Assembly: GCA_902613185.1 (NCBI GenBank) | Contig: CACMGP010000001.1 | Location: forward strand, 577,674-641,673 | Source of the DNA: an uncultured Alphaproteobacteria bacterium | Lineage (GTDB): Bacteria; Pseudomonadota; Alphaproteobacteria; HIMB59 | Length of the DNA stretch: 64,000 nt | Reading direction: 5' to 3' | Shown: one piece after another, positions 36,830 through 44,583 of the stretch | How positions within the stretch are numbered: the first letter of the stretch is position 1 | How the letters are laid out: each line of letters starts with the position of its first letter | Position numbers and translations under genes: made by a program | The notes under the pieces: generated by a model | What the model saw: only the letters and a program-made list of their open reading frames with translations | Told to the model about the DNA's origin: nothing | Databases searched by the model: none

Positions 36830-37597
36830 TTATAATAAATTATAAATTTCAAACTTAAGTCTACTTAAGGGTTTTTGAGTGTAAGATCTGCCGCCTCTAT
36901 CAAAAATATTAGTATTATCTATTTGTTTGCTAGACTCTATGTTATTAAATATTTTCATATAATATTTTTTAACGTCTTCATAATTTTTAAATTTTTCTAA
37001 AAATAAATCACTATTATTAGATGGATTAATTTTCTGGGAATTTAAATTAACTATGTTCCAATTTGATTTTTTCAATTCCTCCAAAGATGCAAAAGTTTTA
37101 TCCTCATTAACAAAATAAACACCATAGTATGGATCTATCACTGACCACTTGTTATTAATTTTAAAAAAGGTAAGTGGGTGATTGATACTACCAAAATCTC
37201 TCTTAAAAAATGAGTCAATATTCTCGTAAACTAGAAAAACAGATAATATATCGTTGAATTGACTATGTACACCTAATCTTCTTTGAACAATAGTAAAAGG
37301 GTGATGATCTACAACATCAACCCCATCAGGAATTTTTTTTATATTCTGGTGTACCCACTTAGTGGTATTTATAACTATATTGTCTTTATTATTAAACTCT
37401 TTATTAATTTGTTTTGTAAGGTAAGAATAATTATAGTGACGATTAATAAAGTCATTTATTTTTAAATATATAGGTATTTTGTATTCAAATACATTATAAT
37501 TGATTCCTATCCTTCTTGTTGTCTCTTTTGTTAATAATATAAAAGCAAAAAAAATAAGCATAAAAAAAAGGAAAGATAAAAATAAGAATTTTTTCAT
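36830..37597 (-). CDS. Membrane-anchored transglutaminase-like protein without catalytic Cys
   Basis: 255 residues with one N-terminal membrane helix (FLFLSFLFFMLIFFAFILLT). Residues 75-165 resemble a transglutaminase-like core: KWVHQNI, then LGVHSQFNDILSVFL where the usual nucleophile Cys (GVC) is His111, then SINHPLTFFKINNKWSVIDP with His140 and Asp155 in the expected places. The protein is probably a non-hydrolytic relative or uses another residue. It is 80 bp downstream of the double PAP2 gene on the same strand. The fold assignment is tentative. Confidence 0.5.
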   Translation of the reverse strand: MKKFLFLSFLFFMLIFFAFILLTKETTRRIGINYNVFEYKIPIYLKINDFINRHYNYSYLTKQINKEFNNKDNIVINTTKWVHQNIKKIPDGVDVVDHHPFTIVQRRLGVHSQFNDILSVFLVYENIDSFFKRDFGSINHPLTFFKINNKWSVIDPYYGVYFVNEDKTFASLEELKKSNWNIVNLNSQKINPSNNSDLFLEKFKNYEDVKKYYMKIFNNIESSKQIDNTNIFDRGGRSYTQKPLSRLKFEIYNLL

Positions 37598-37677
37598 TAA
37601 ATTAATTATATCAAGTAAAGTAAAAAATCATTAGTCTTAAAAATTCTTTTAACGATGAAAATTTATATATTACTAAA

Positions 37678-39096
37678 TTATTTTAGTATTGGTTTTTTTA
37701 CTTTGTTTAAATTTAAATCATCTGGGAATTTTTTGAAAATATCATATAAAGCTTTTATTATTACGTAGGTAATTATAAAGCTCATAATTGTATCGCTCAA
37801 AAAATGATCACCTTCCATAATTCTTAATAAAGAAATTAATACAATCAATGAGTAGGCAAAAATATTCCAAGAAGTTTTATTGAAGATTAGTAACAAAGCT
37901 AAAGATAAAGTGAAAAATGACACATCACCTGAAACAAAACTGCAATTAGCACTACAATAATCAACATTTAACCATGGAATTGTAAAAGGCTCTTGTCCTC
38001 CAAAATCTAGAGTGTCATTGGGTCTTGCCCTTCCCCAGAAACTCTTAAAGATTGAGTTTACAACAATCCCTGTACCAATTATAAGACATGAAAATAAGTA
38101 AACCCATTCTCTTACGGCAATATTTAAAATTTTTTCTTTAAAATAGATTTGTTTTAAAACAGCAGCAATTGGTACAAAAAAGACTAACAAAACCATAATC
38201 GGTAACAATATTTTACGAATAAAGTAAATAAACCAGTCAGATTCAGTAGCGATAAATTTACCATTCTGCCCAAAAAATAGACCACTGACAGTTGTGTCTA
38301 AAGAGGGGAATAAAAAAAATAAAATAGACAGTAAGAGTGTTATCGTAAGAGTTTTAAAATAAAAATTGAAATTTAAGTAAAGAGAAAAAATATTACTATA
38401 AAGGTTAGCTATGTAACTTGAGATCATATTAACATTTTCAATTGGAATTAATTTATTATTTTCTAACAAAAATAGCATTTTTTTATTTGCTAATTTTTTG
38501 GAGATAAATATTGTTGAAAGGTATGCAACAAGTGTGCCACCAAAAATATCGCTTATAAAATGGGCACCAACTATAACTCTTGTAGAGGCAATTATAATTG
38601 CAATGGCTATAAATGCATTTTTAATTTTCGGAAAGAGAAATATTATACAAAAGATAAAAGCAAAAATAGTTGCAGTATGACCTGATGGGAATGAATGCCA
38701 TTTGGAGTCAAATTGTATTATATCTAACGATTTTAATTCAAAGCCATTATATAAAACTGGCCGTGGTCTTCCAATTATATGTTTTAATATTTGTGTAACT
38801 ATGCCACTTAATAAGATATTTAAAAAAATAAATAGACTAATATCACTTACAGTTTCCATAATCTGATTTTTACTTTTAATAATTTTTATAAATCCCCAGA
38901 TTAAAATAGTAGGTACAAAAAAATATAAAGAGTCACCAAAGTGAGTAAGTGTTCCAAAAAGAGACTTTGTTTGATAATTAATACTGTCAAAAAATGAAGC
39001 TACTGAGTAATCAAATAACAAGAAAAAAAAAGCTCCAACTAACAAATAAATACTTATTCTTTTTTCTTGATAGTTTAGCTGATTGAAGAAAGTCAT
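37678..39096 (-). CDS. Two-domain PAP2 phosphatase, LpxF/LpxE-like
   Basis: 472 residues with two complete PAP2 phosphatase domains. Domain 1 (about 1-200) has KHIIGRPRP, SFPSGHTA and TRVIVGAHFISD. Domain 2 (about 235-465) has KSFWGRARP, CSANCSFVSGD and LRIMEGDHFLSD; its middle motif has Asp where PSGH has His, like a group of alphaproteobacterial enzymes that read SFVSGE. Such enzymes remove phosphates from lipid A or undecaprenyl carriers in the periplasm. Having two in one chain is unusual. The gene overlaps the upstream GT-like gene by 4 nt, so both probably act on the same lipid pathway. Confidence 0.82.
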   Translation of the reverse strand: MTFFNQLNYQEKRISIYLLVGAFFFLLFDYSVASFFDSINYQTKSLFGTLTHFGDSLYFFVPTILIWGFIKIIKSKNQIMETVSDISLFIFLNILLSGIVTQILKHIIGRPRPVLYNGFELKSLDIIQFDSKWHSFPSGHTATIFAFIFCIIFLFPKIKNAFIAIAIIIASTRVIVGAHFISDIFGGTLVAYLSTIFISKKLANKKMLFLLENNKLIPIENVNMISSYIANLYSNIFSLYLNFNFYFKTLTITLLLSILFFLFPSLDTTVSGLFFGQNGKFIATESDWFIYFIRKILLPIMVLLVFFVPIAAVLKQIYFKEKILNIAVREWVYLFSCLIIGTGIVVNSIFKSFWGRARPNDTLDFGGQEPFTIPWLNVDYCSANCSFVSGDVSFFTLSLALLLIFNKTSWNIFAYSLIVLISLLRIMEGDHFLSDTIMSFIITYVIIKALYDIFKKFPDDLNLNKVKKPILK

Positions 39097-40583
39097 AGTT
39101 TATTAAAGTTGATATTAATGAATGAGTTTGTTGTCATATCGAGAATGGTTTTATTTATTGAGTCACTATCTTCTATTGGAATTGTATCAAGGGAACTAAA
39201 CTTTAATTCTATTTGGCAATCTGAAAAATAGTCTGGTTTCACTTTGTCACTAAAAAACAACATTAAATCTAGTGGATAATTTTCTTCCAATAAAAATTCG
39301 GATTTTTTTATATCACAATTTAAATCATTTTTTAAAGTATCATAGATAACAGGACTCAATGTTTTATTCTTATATTGTGAATAAAAAAAGACTGAAGTGA
39401 AAAATACAACTAAAATCATAGAAAATGAGATAGTTTTATATACTGTAGTTAAGGATTTTTCTTGCAGAGAAAAAACTGGATTAATTAATGATACTAAAAT
39501 TATCATTAAATAAAAAATATAATTAACCTGAGGTATCTCTGAAGTGCTGTGATAAAGGGAGGTATCAAAATAAATTATGCCTGCTGGTATAAAAAAAAGG
39601 GTTACTAAAACTATTTTCGACCATTTTAATTCAACAAATTCTAGTGTTCTAAAAATATAAATAGACATTATTGGTAATAAAAAGATTAAAATCGATATAT
39701 TTAATCTATTAGAAAAAATAAATATAAACCAACAAAGAATTATTGAAAAAAGGAATATAATCAATTCCTTATTCCAGTTAATTTTTTTTATGCCATTATA
39801 AAAAATAGAAATAATTAGCATACTTAATAAAGGTAGTAAAAAAATAACACTCATTGAAAGTTTCTTTAATAAAATATTCGGATCGAAATTAAGTATGGAA
39901 TAGTAATCCGTTTTATTAATACCCTGAATAATCAGAAAAACTAAAAAAGATATATAAATAAAACTTAAATAAGAAATTAAGTTAAGACGTTTTTTTTTCT
40001 CTAGCTTTAAATTAAATAATTTTATGAATATCAAAAATGTTATTAATATAACAAAATAGAAATTATTGAGAATTAATGCTATTAAACTAAATAATATAAA
40101 AAAAAATACATTATAAAAATTTTCATCATCGAAAATTTTTAATAAATAATAGAATATTAATAAAGTCACCAAGCCTGAAATAAGCGAACCATCAATAGTT
40201 GTCATTGAAATTAAAATTGTGCCACTTAACATCACTGCTGTAAGAGGCATTAAATAATTGAGATCATAAAATTTTAATTTAATAATTTTATATGTAACAA
40301 AAATTAATAATCCTAAGTATATAAAATTTGCTAGTCTAAATAGAAAGTAATTGTTAAAACCAAAAAAATTCGTAAGCTTTGATGCGATATTTAGAAATAT
40401 TAAATGTGGATTTAAAAACTCTGAAAAATTTGAAACTAATTCATTATCTTTAATTGCGATAAGTATTTTTATGTCTTCAATAGAAATATATGGTGCACCT
40501 AAAGTAATTGCACCAAGTAATCCAATCCAAATTATAGTGAAAAAAACAGTTGGAATATTATCTAGGAATCTAAAGATGCTCAT
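39093..40583 (-). CDS. Polytopic membrane protein, GT-C glycosyltransferase-like
   Basis: 496 residues with about 11-12 helices and a polar C-terminal domain of about 80 residues (from NKTLSPVIYDTLKNDLN). The layout, a first helix followed by a long loop (YISIEDIKILIAIKDNELVS) and then many helices, resembles GT-C enzymes such as ArnT/PMT, which move sugars from polyprenyl phosphate. No decisive motif was seen, so this is structural resemblance only. It is translationally coupled (ATGA) to the double PAP2 phosphatase, which supports an envelope lipid role. Confidence 0.5.
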   Translation of the reverse strand: MSIFRFLDNIPTVFFTIIWIGLLGAITLGAPYISIEDIKILIAIKDNELVSNFSEFLNPHLIFLNIASKLTNFFGFNNYFLFRLANFIYLGLLIFVTYKIIKLKFYDLNYLMPLTAVMLSGTILISMTTIDGSLISGLVTLLIFYYLLKIFDDENFYNVFFFILFSLIALILNNFYFVILITFLIFIKLFNLKLEKKKRLNLISYLSFIYISFLVFLIIQGINKTDYYSILNFDPNILLKKLSMSVIFLLPLLSMLIISIFYNGIKKINWNKELIIFLFSIILCWFIFIFSNRLNISILIFLLPIMSIYIFRTLEFVELKWSKIVLVTLFFIPAGIIYFDTSLYHSTSEIPQVNYIFYLMIILVSLINPVFSLQEKSLTTVYKTISFSMILVVFFTSVFFYSQYKNKTLSPVIYDTLKNDLNCDIKKSEFLLEENYPLDLMLFFSDKVKPDYFSDCQIELKFSSLDTIPIEDSDSINKTILDMTTNSFININFNKL

Positions 40584-40690
40584 TTTGTGATTTAACTAAG
40601 TTTAGTAGCATATAGATCTAATTTATTCTATATATTGTGGTTATTTCAATTTTCTTGATGTTATTTTTACCCATAATTATAATCATAAAT

Positions 40691-40791
40691 AAGAGATTAA
40701 TCTCTTTTTACAGCCTTATAGAAGCGGCTTTTTTCTTAGTGGGCCACTTCTTTCTCAAAGGGTTAGGACAAATTGTTCTAACCCTTTTTTT
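40691..40791 (+). terminator. Leader hairpins ending in a strong intrinsic terminator upstream of the aminotransferase
   Basis: The stretch 40584-40814 has no convincing gene but has three hairpins in a row. AAGAGA/TCTCTT (40691-40706) is followed by T's. GAAGCGGC/GCCACTTC (40721-40750) has one mismatch. AAAGGGTTAGGAC/GTTCTAACCCTTT (40757-40769 and 40775-40787) is a 13-bp stem followed by T's to 40791, a textbook terminator. No plus-strand gene precedes it, so it either ends a small RNA starting near a TATATT (40629-40640 region) or acts as an attenuator for the genes at 40815-42290. Confidence 0.72.
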
Positions 40792-40814
40792 ATTTCTATA
40801 TTATCTTTTTAAAG

Positions 40815-40940
40815 ATGTTGAAGTTAATTTTCATGATACTCTTCTTTTTTATTGGATATTTTCTTGCTGATACAAAATTAGTGGATATACCATTTAGAAA
40901 TATTCCAATTTTAGAAAATTTATATGAGGTTGTAGATTAA
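40815..40940 (+). CDS. Small membrane/signal-peptide-like protein, 41 aa, in front of aminotransferase
   Basis: An ATG-started frame of 41 codons beginning MLKLIFMILFFFIGYFLADT, like a signal peptide or single helix, followed by a short polar tail (KLVDIPFRNIPILENLYEVV). Its stop TAA is followed at once by the aminotransferase ATG (TAAATG). A GAGG about 11 nt before that ATG lies within this frame. An internal ATG at 40833 would give 35 residues. No homologue is recognised. Confidence 0.4.
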   Translation: MLKLIFMILFFFIGYFLADTKLVDIPFRNIPILENLYEVVD

Positions 40941-42290
40941 ATGATTAATACAGATAAAGTTTTGCATGGTTTTACCGATCTTAAAAATTTAAATGTACTT
41001 GGCCCTATTGTTTTAAACCAAGCGAAGGGGATATATGTTTACGATCAAGATGGAAAAAAATATTTAGATGCCAATTCAGGATTATGGAATTCTGTGGTTG
41101 GTTTCGATCATCCCAGAATGGTTGAAACAGCAAAAAAACAATATGAAAAATTTTCTGGTTACCACGCTTTTTTTGGAAGAATATCTGAACCAGCAGTAGA
41201 ACTTGCAGATAAATTAATTGAGATATCTCCTTTCACAGATGGTAAAGTTTTTTTTACAAATTCAGGATCTGAAGCTAATGACACTACTGTAAAATTATTA
41301 TGGTTTATTAATAAAAGAAAGGGGCATCCCAATCGGAGGAAAATAATTACTCGAATAAATTCTTATCATGGTGTAACGGCTGTTTCTGCTTCGATGACAG
41401 GAAAACCATACAATAGTGAATTTGGATTACCTCTAGATGGTTTTATACATTCAGCTTGTCCTCATTATTGGAAATATGGCTTAGAAAAAGAAAGTGAGGA
41501 AATGTTTACCAAAAGAATGGGTGAAGATTTAGAAAATTTGATTTTAAAAGAGGGACCTGACACCATTGCAGGTTTTTTTGCAGAACCTGTTATGGGGGCA
41601 GGTGGTGTGATCCCTCCCTCAAAAGGATATTTTGAGATAGTTCAAAAAATTTTAAAAAAATACAATATTCCATTTATTGCTGATGAGGTAATTTGTGGTT
41701 TTGGTAGAACTGGTAACTTATGGGGATCTCAAACATACAATATTGATCCCGATATTATTATTGCCTCTAAATGTATCACATCAGGTTTCTTTCCACTTGG
41801 TGCAGTTATTTTGGGAGAAAAAATGACAAAAGAAATGATGGAGGCTTCTTATGAAGCAGAGGAATTTTTTCATGGCTTCACAGCCGGTGGACACCCTGTA
41901 GGTTGTGCCCTAGCACTAGAAGCAATTGATATTATAATTAATGAGAAAATGATTCAAAATGTCAGACACCTTGAGCCAATTTTTATGGGAGGTTTAAAGA
42001 ACTTTGAAAATTTAGAGTTTATAGGTGAGTCTCGCGGCATTGGACTTATGGGTGCTTTAGAGATGGTTCAAGATAAAAAAAATAAACTACCCTTCGATGG
42101 TTCAATATCCATTGGCGAGCGTGTTGCTAATAAGTGTATTGAAAATGGACTGATATGTAGACCTCTTGGCCCATCAATTGTGTTATGTCCCCCTTTTATT
42201 ACATCAGAGGAGGAAATGGGTATAATATTTGATACTCTAGAGAAAACTCTTAAAGAAGTATTTAGTGAAGTTAAATCTTTAGGACAATAG
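40941..42290 (+). CDS. Class III PLP-dependent aminotransferase (omega-amino acid type)
   Basis: A fold-type I aminotransferase of 449 residues that probably moves an amino group from an omega-amine or beta-amino acid to pyruvate or a keto acid. PLP-site motifs: FFTNSGSEANDTTVKL, RINSYHG, IADEVICGFGRTGNLWG, and the Schiff-base Lys in IIASKCITSGFFPLGA. Substrate (beta-alanine, taurine, putrescine and so on) cannot be fixed by eye. It follows the attenuator-like leader and the 41-codon frame. Its end overlaps the convergent quinone oxidoreductase by 20 bp. Confidence 0.92.
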   Translation: MINTDKVLHGFTDLKNLNVLGPIVLNQAKGIYVYDQDGKKYLDANSGLWNSVVGFDHPRMVETAKKQYEKFSGYHAFFGRISEPAVELADKLIEISPFTDGKVFFTNSGSEANDTTVKLLWFINKRKGHPNRRKIITRINSYHGVTAVSASMTGKPYNSEFGLPLDGFIHSACPHYWKYGLEKESEEMFTKRMGEDLENLILKEGPDTIAGFFAEPVMGAGGVIPPSKGYFEIVQKILKKYNIPFIADEVICGFGRTGNLWGSQTYNIDPDIIIASKCITSGFFPLGAVILGEKMTKEMMEASYEAEEFFHGFTAGGHPVGCALALEAIDIIINEKMIQNVRHLEPIFMGGLKNFENLEFIGESRGIGLMGALEMVQDKKNKLPFDGSISIGERVANKCIENGLICRPLGPSIVLCPPFITSEEEMGIIFDTLEKTLKEVFSEVKSLGQ

Positions 42291-43242
42291 ATCCCGTAGT
42301 CTCTCTGTTTTCCATATCTGTGTGTGCGTCAGCAACATTATCAAGATCATATTTTGTAATTTTATCCAATTTAATTTTATCTTTTACAATCATCTCAAAT
42401 AATTTATTGCTTGCAATTTCAAGCCACTCTCTATTAGCGTAAAAATGGAATAGTGTAGGTCGAGTTAAATAAAAAGAACCAAATGCTAGATCTGTCATTT
42501 GAATGTCTTTATATGGTCCAGATGATTGACCAAAGCTAACTAACATCCCATGTTTTTTTAAACATTTAAATGATTGAAACATTGTATCTTTACCAACACT
42601 GTCATAAACCACGTCAACACCTTTGTTATTTGTGACTTTTAATACTTCATCTAAAAAATTTTTTTCAGAGTAATTTATAACCTCGTCAAAGCCTCTTTGC
42701 TTTGCTAATTCACATTTATCTGAATTACCAGCTGTTCCTATTAATTTTGCACCAATGTCTTTTATCCATTGGCCTGCGATCAATCCTACGCCTCCAGCCG
42801 CAGCATGAAATAATACCTCATGATTACTTTGTAAGTTATAACTGTCACAAACAAGATACTTTACTGTTAGACCTTTAAGAATTGATGCGGCTGCTTGATC
42901 GAAAGATATGCTATCTGGGATAGAAACTACGAGATCCTCTGATATCATTCTATGTGTTGCGTATGCATTATTAGGTTGGGCATATGCTACGCGATCACCT
43001 ATTTTAAACTTTGTTACATTTGAGCCTATAGCTTCAACCTCGCCTGCACCTTCCGAGCCTAAAACAAGATCTTTGTCAACAGGCCAAGGATATAACCCTG
43101 CTCTAAAATAAATATCGATGAAATTTACTCCAATTGCTCTATTTTTAATCAAAATTTCATTCGATTTAAGGTCAGTTAGATCAATACTTTTCCTTTGAAG
43201 AACGCTTGTATCTCCTGGCTTATTTGCAACAATTGAATACAT
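42271..43242 (-). CDS. qor: NADPH:quinone oxidoreductase (zeta-crystallin-like)
   Basis: A zinc-independent medium-chain dehydrogenase of 323 residues. It begins with the GroES-like domain (NRAIGVNFIDIYFRAGLYPW, VLGSEGAGEVEAIGSNVTKF), then a Rossmann NADPH site (HAAAGGVGLIAGQWIKDIGA). These match Qor, which reduces quinones with NADPH. It is a single gene between convergent aminotransferase and divergent hsp20. The closeness to stress genes hsp20 and sodB fits an oxidative-stress role, by inference. Confidence 0.92.
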   Translation of the reverse strand: MYSIVANKPGDTSVLQRKSIDLTDLKSNEILIKNRAIGVNFIDIYFRAGLYPWPVDKDLVLGSEGAGEVEAIGSNVTKFKIGDRVAYAQPNNAYATHRMISEDLVVSIPDSISFDQAAASILKGLTVKYLVCDSYNLQSNHEVLFHAAAGGVGLIAGQWIKDIGAKLIGTAGNSDKCELAKQRGFDEVINYSEKNFLDEVLKVTNNKGVDVVYDSVGKDTMFQSFKCLKKHGMLVSFGQSSGPYKDIQMTDLAFGSFYLTRPTLFHFYANREWLEIASNKLFEMIVKDKIKLDKITKYDLDNVADAHTDMENRETTGSIVLKI

Positions 43243-43291
43243 TAAAGGAGCCTATCATCTAAAAAAATGATCCAACAGTCAATTTGAAAGT

Positions 43292-43319
43292 CTTGAAATT
43301 CACAATTGTAATCCCAAAT
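43292..43319 (+). promoter_or_regulatory. Sigma-32-type heat-shock promoter of hsp20
   Basis: CTTGAAA (43292-43298) and CCCAAAT (43313-43319) are 14 nt apart. This fits the RpoH consensus CTTGAAA-N14-CCCCATNT except for one C. Transcription would begin near 43326, giving a leader of about 83 nt. Nothing else in the gap looks like a sigma-70 promoter of equal quality. Confidence 0.7.
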
Positions 43320-43330
43320 TATTAGTAAGA

Positions 43331-43408
43331 GAAATTGCCATTTGGAATTTCTTTATTAACGCAGGTTTAAAAACTGCAATTAACAATTAACGCTTAAGGA
43401 GGTTAATT
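43331..43408 (+). promoter_or_regulatory. Candidate RNA thermometer in the hsp20 leader
   Basis: Three hairpins follow the predicted start. First, GAAATT-CCA with TGG-AATTTC (43331-43351, one bulged G). Second, GCAG/CTGC extended by TTT/AAA (43361-43377). Third, AATTAAC (43385-43391) pairs with GTTAATT (43402-43408) directly before the ATG. The third encloses the strong ribosome site AAGGAGG (43396-43402), leaving most of it in a 10-nt loop and its last G paired. The AT-rich stem should melt on heating. This resembles ROSE and other thermometers of small heat-shock genes in alphaproteobacteria but is not an exact match. Confidence 0.55.
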
Positions 43409-43858
43409 ATGACTACATTTGACTTATCTCCTCTATGGAGATCATCAGTTGGTTTCGATGAGTTTGATAAACTTTTTGATACCGTCTTTTCTACGAACAA
43501 TAAAGGTGCTTCTTATCCACCTTATAATATCGTCAAACATGACAAAAATATTTACCAAATTACCATGGCGATCGCCGGTTTTGGTGAGGACCAAATAGAT
43601 ATATCCCAAGAGGGTAATCTTTTGACTGTTAAAGGTGAAATGGGTGAAGATAAAACTATGAATAAATCAGAATATCTTTATCGAGGAATTGCCAACAGAA
43701 ATTTTGAGAGAAAGTTTGAGTTAGCTGATACTGTAAAAGTTATAGAGGCTGATTTAAATAATGGTCTGTTAAGTATAAATCTTGAAAGAGAAATACCTGA
43801 ACACCAAAAACCTAGAAAAATAAAAGTTAATACGAATTCTAAACTTTTATCAGCTTAA
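43409..43858 (+). CDS. Small heat-shock protein (Hsp20/IbpA family)
   Basis: An ATP-independent chaperone that holds unfolding proteins. The 149 residues have the family start TFDLSPLWRSSVGFDEFDKL, the alpha-crystallin domain (about 38-130; ITMAIAGFGEDQIDISQEGN, LYRGIANRNFERKFEL) and the I-x-L/I C-terminal area. The promoter is sigma-32-like and the leader could be a thermometer, so control is probably at both levels. A hairpin after the stop separates it from sodB on the other strand. Confidence 0.95.
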   Translation: MTTFDLSPLWRSSVGFDEFDKLFDTVFSTNNKGASYPPYNIVKHDKNIYQITMAIAGFGEDQIDISQEGNLLTVKGEMGEDKTMNKSEYLYRGIANRNFERKFELADTVKVIEADLNNGLLSINLEREIPEHQKPRKIKVNTNSKLLSA

Positions 43859-43860
43859 AT

Positions 43861-43895
43861 AAAAAAATAGGGCTGTTTTTTTATAAGCAGCCCTA
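43861..43895 (-). terminator. Intrinsic terminator of sodB (also usable by hsp20)
   Basis: TAGGGCTG (43868-43875) pairs with CAGCCCTA (43888-43895), with a 12-nt loop. Read on the reverse strand, the stem is followed by seven T's (43867-43861), so it is a proper terminator for sodB, whose stop codon lies 5 nt upstream. On the plus strand the T-run is missing. Confidence 0.8.
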
Positions 43896-43899
43896 ATAA

Positions 43900-44493
43900 T
43901 TAATCTAATTGAGAAGCAACAAATTCCCAGTTTACAAGATTATCTAAAAAAGCTTTTAAATAATCAGGTCGTTTGTTTCTATAATCTATATAATAAGAGT
44001 GTTCCCATACGTCACATCCCAGTATTGGCTTAATCCCATCAACTAGAGGATTAGAAGCATTAGGTGACTTTGTGACCACTAATTTACCATTATCTATGGC
44101 TAGCCAAGCCCATCCAGAACCAAATTGAGTTGTTCCTGCCTGAATAAAAGCTTCTTTGAATTGATCAATCCCTCCTAGGTCTGATGTAATTCTACTTTCC
44201 AATTCGGACGGCATAGAGCCTCCCCCATTGGGTTTCATACATTGCCAAAATAAAATATGGTTCCAATGTTGACCTGCATTATTAAAAATTCCTGCCATCG
44301 ATGAGTCTTTACTTGATTTTACAACTATTTCCTCAAGAGAAGAGTCTTTCATATCGGTGTCTTTAACAAGATTATTTAAATTTGTTACATATGTTTGATG
44401 ATGTTTGCCATGATGGAAATCAAGAGTTTCTGATGACATATATGGAGCTAAAGCATCATTTGCATAAGGTAAGCTTGGTAATTCAAAAGTCAT
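43900..44493 (-). CDS. sodB: Superoxide dismutase (Fe/Mn type)
   Basis: Converts superoxide to hydrogen peroxide and oxygen. The 197 residues have the N-terminal metal His region (SETLDFHHGKHHQTYVTNLN), GQHWNHILFWQCM, FGSGWAWLA and the C-terminal DVWEHSYYIDYRNKRPDYL with Asp and His ligands. The AGQHWNH pattern suggests the iron form; the metal cannot be settled from sequence. It ends in a strong terminator next to convergent hsp20 and is divergent from the pyridoxal kinase gene. Confidence 0.95.
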   Translation of the reverse strand: MTFELPSLPYANDALAPYMSSETLDFHHGKHHQTYVTNLNNLVKDTDMKDSSLEEIVVKSSKDSSMAGIFNNAGQHWNHILFWQCMKPNGGGSMPSELESRITSDLGGIDQFKEAFIQAGTTQFGSGWAWLAIDNGKLVVTKSPNASNPLVDGIKPILGCDVWEHSYYIDYRNKRPDYLKAFLDNLVNWEFVASQLD

Positions 44494-44583
44494 ATTTATT
44501 TCCTTTAATTAAAATTCTTAATGCGTATTTTTTATATTATTGTGGAAACAATGACAACCTTTGAAGAAATAGATACATAAAAT

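Noticed and set aside
40637..40870. A 77-codon GTG-started frame with membrane-like composition upstream of the aminotransferase
   Set aside because: It runs straight through the 13-bp terminator hairpin and T-run (40757-40791), and hydrophobic residues here come from T-rich DNA. It also overlaps the better-placed 41-codon frame in another phase.
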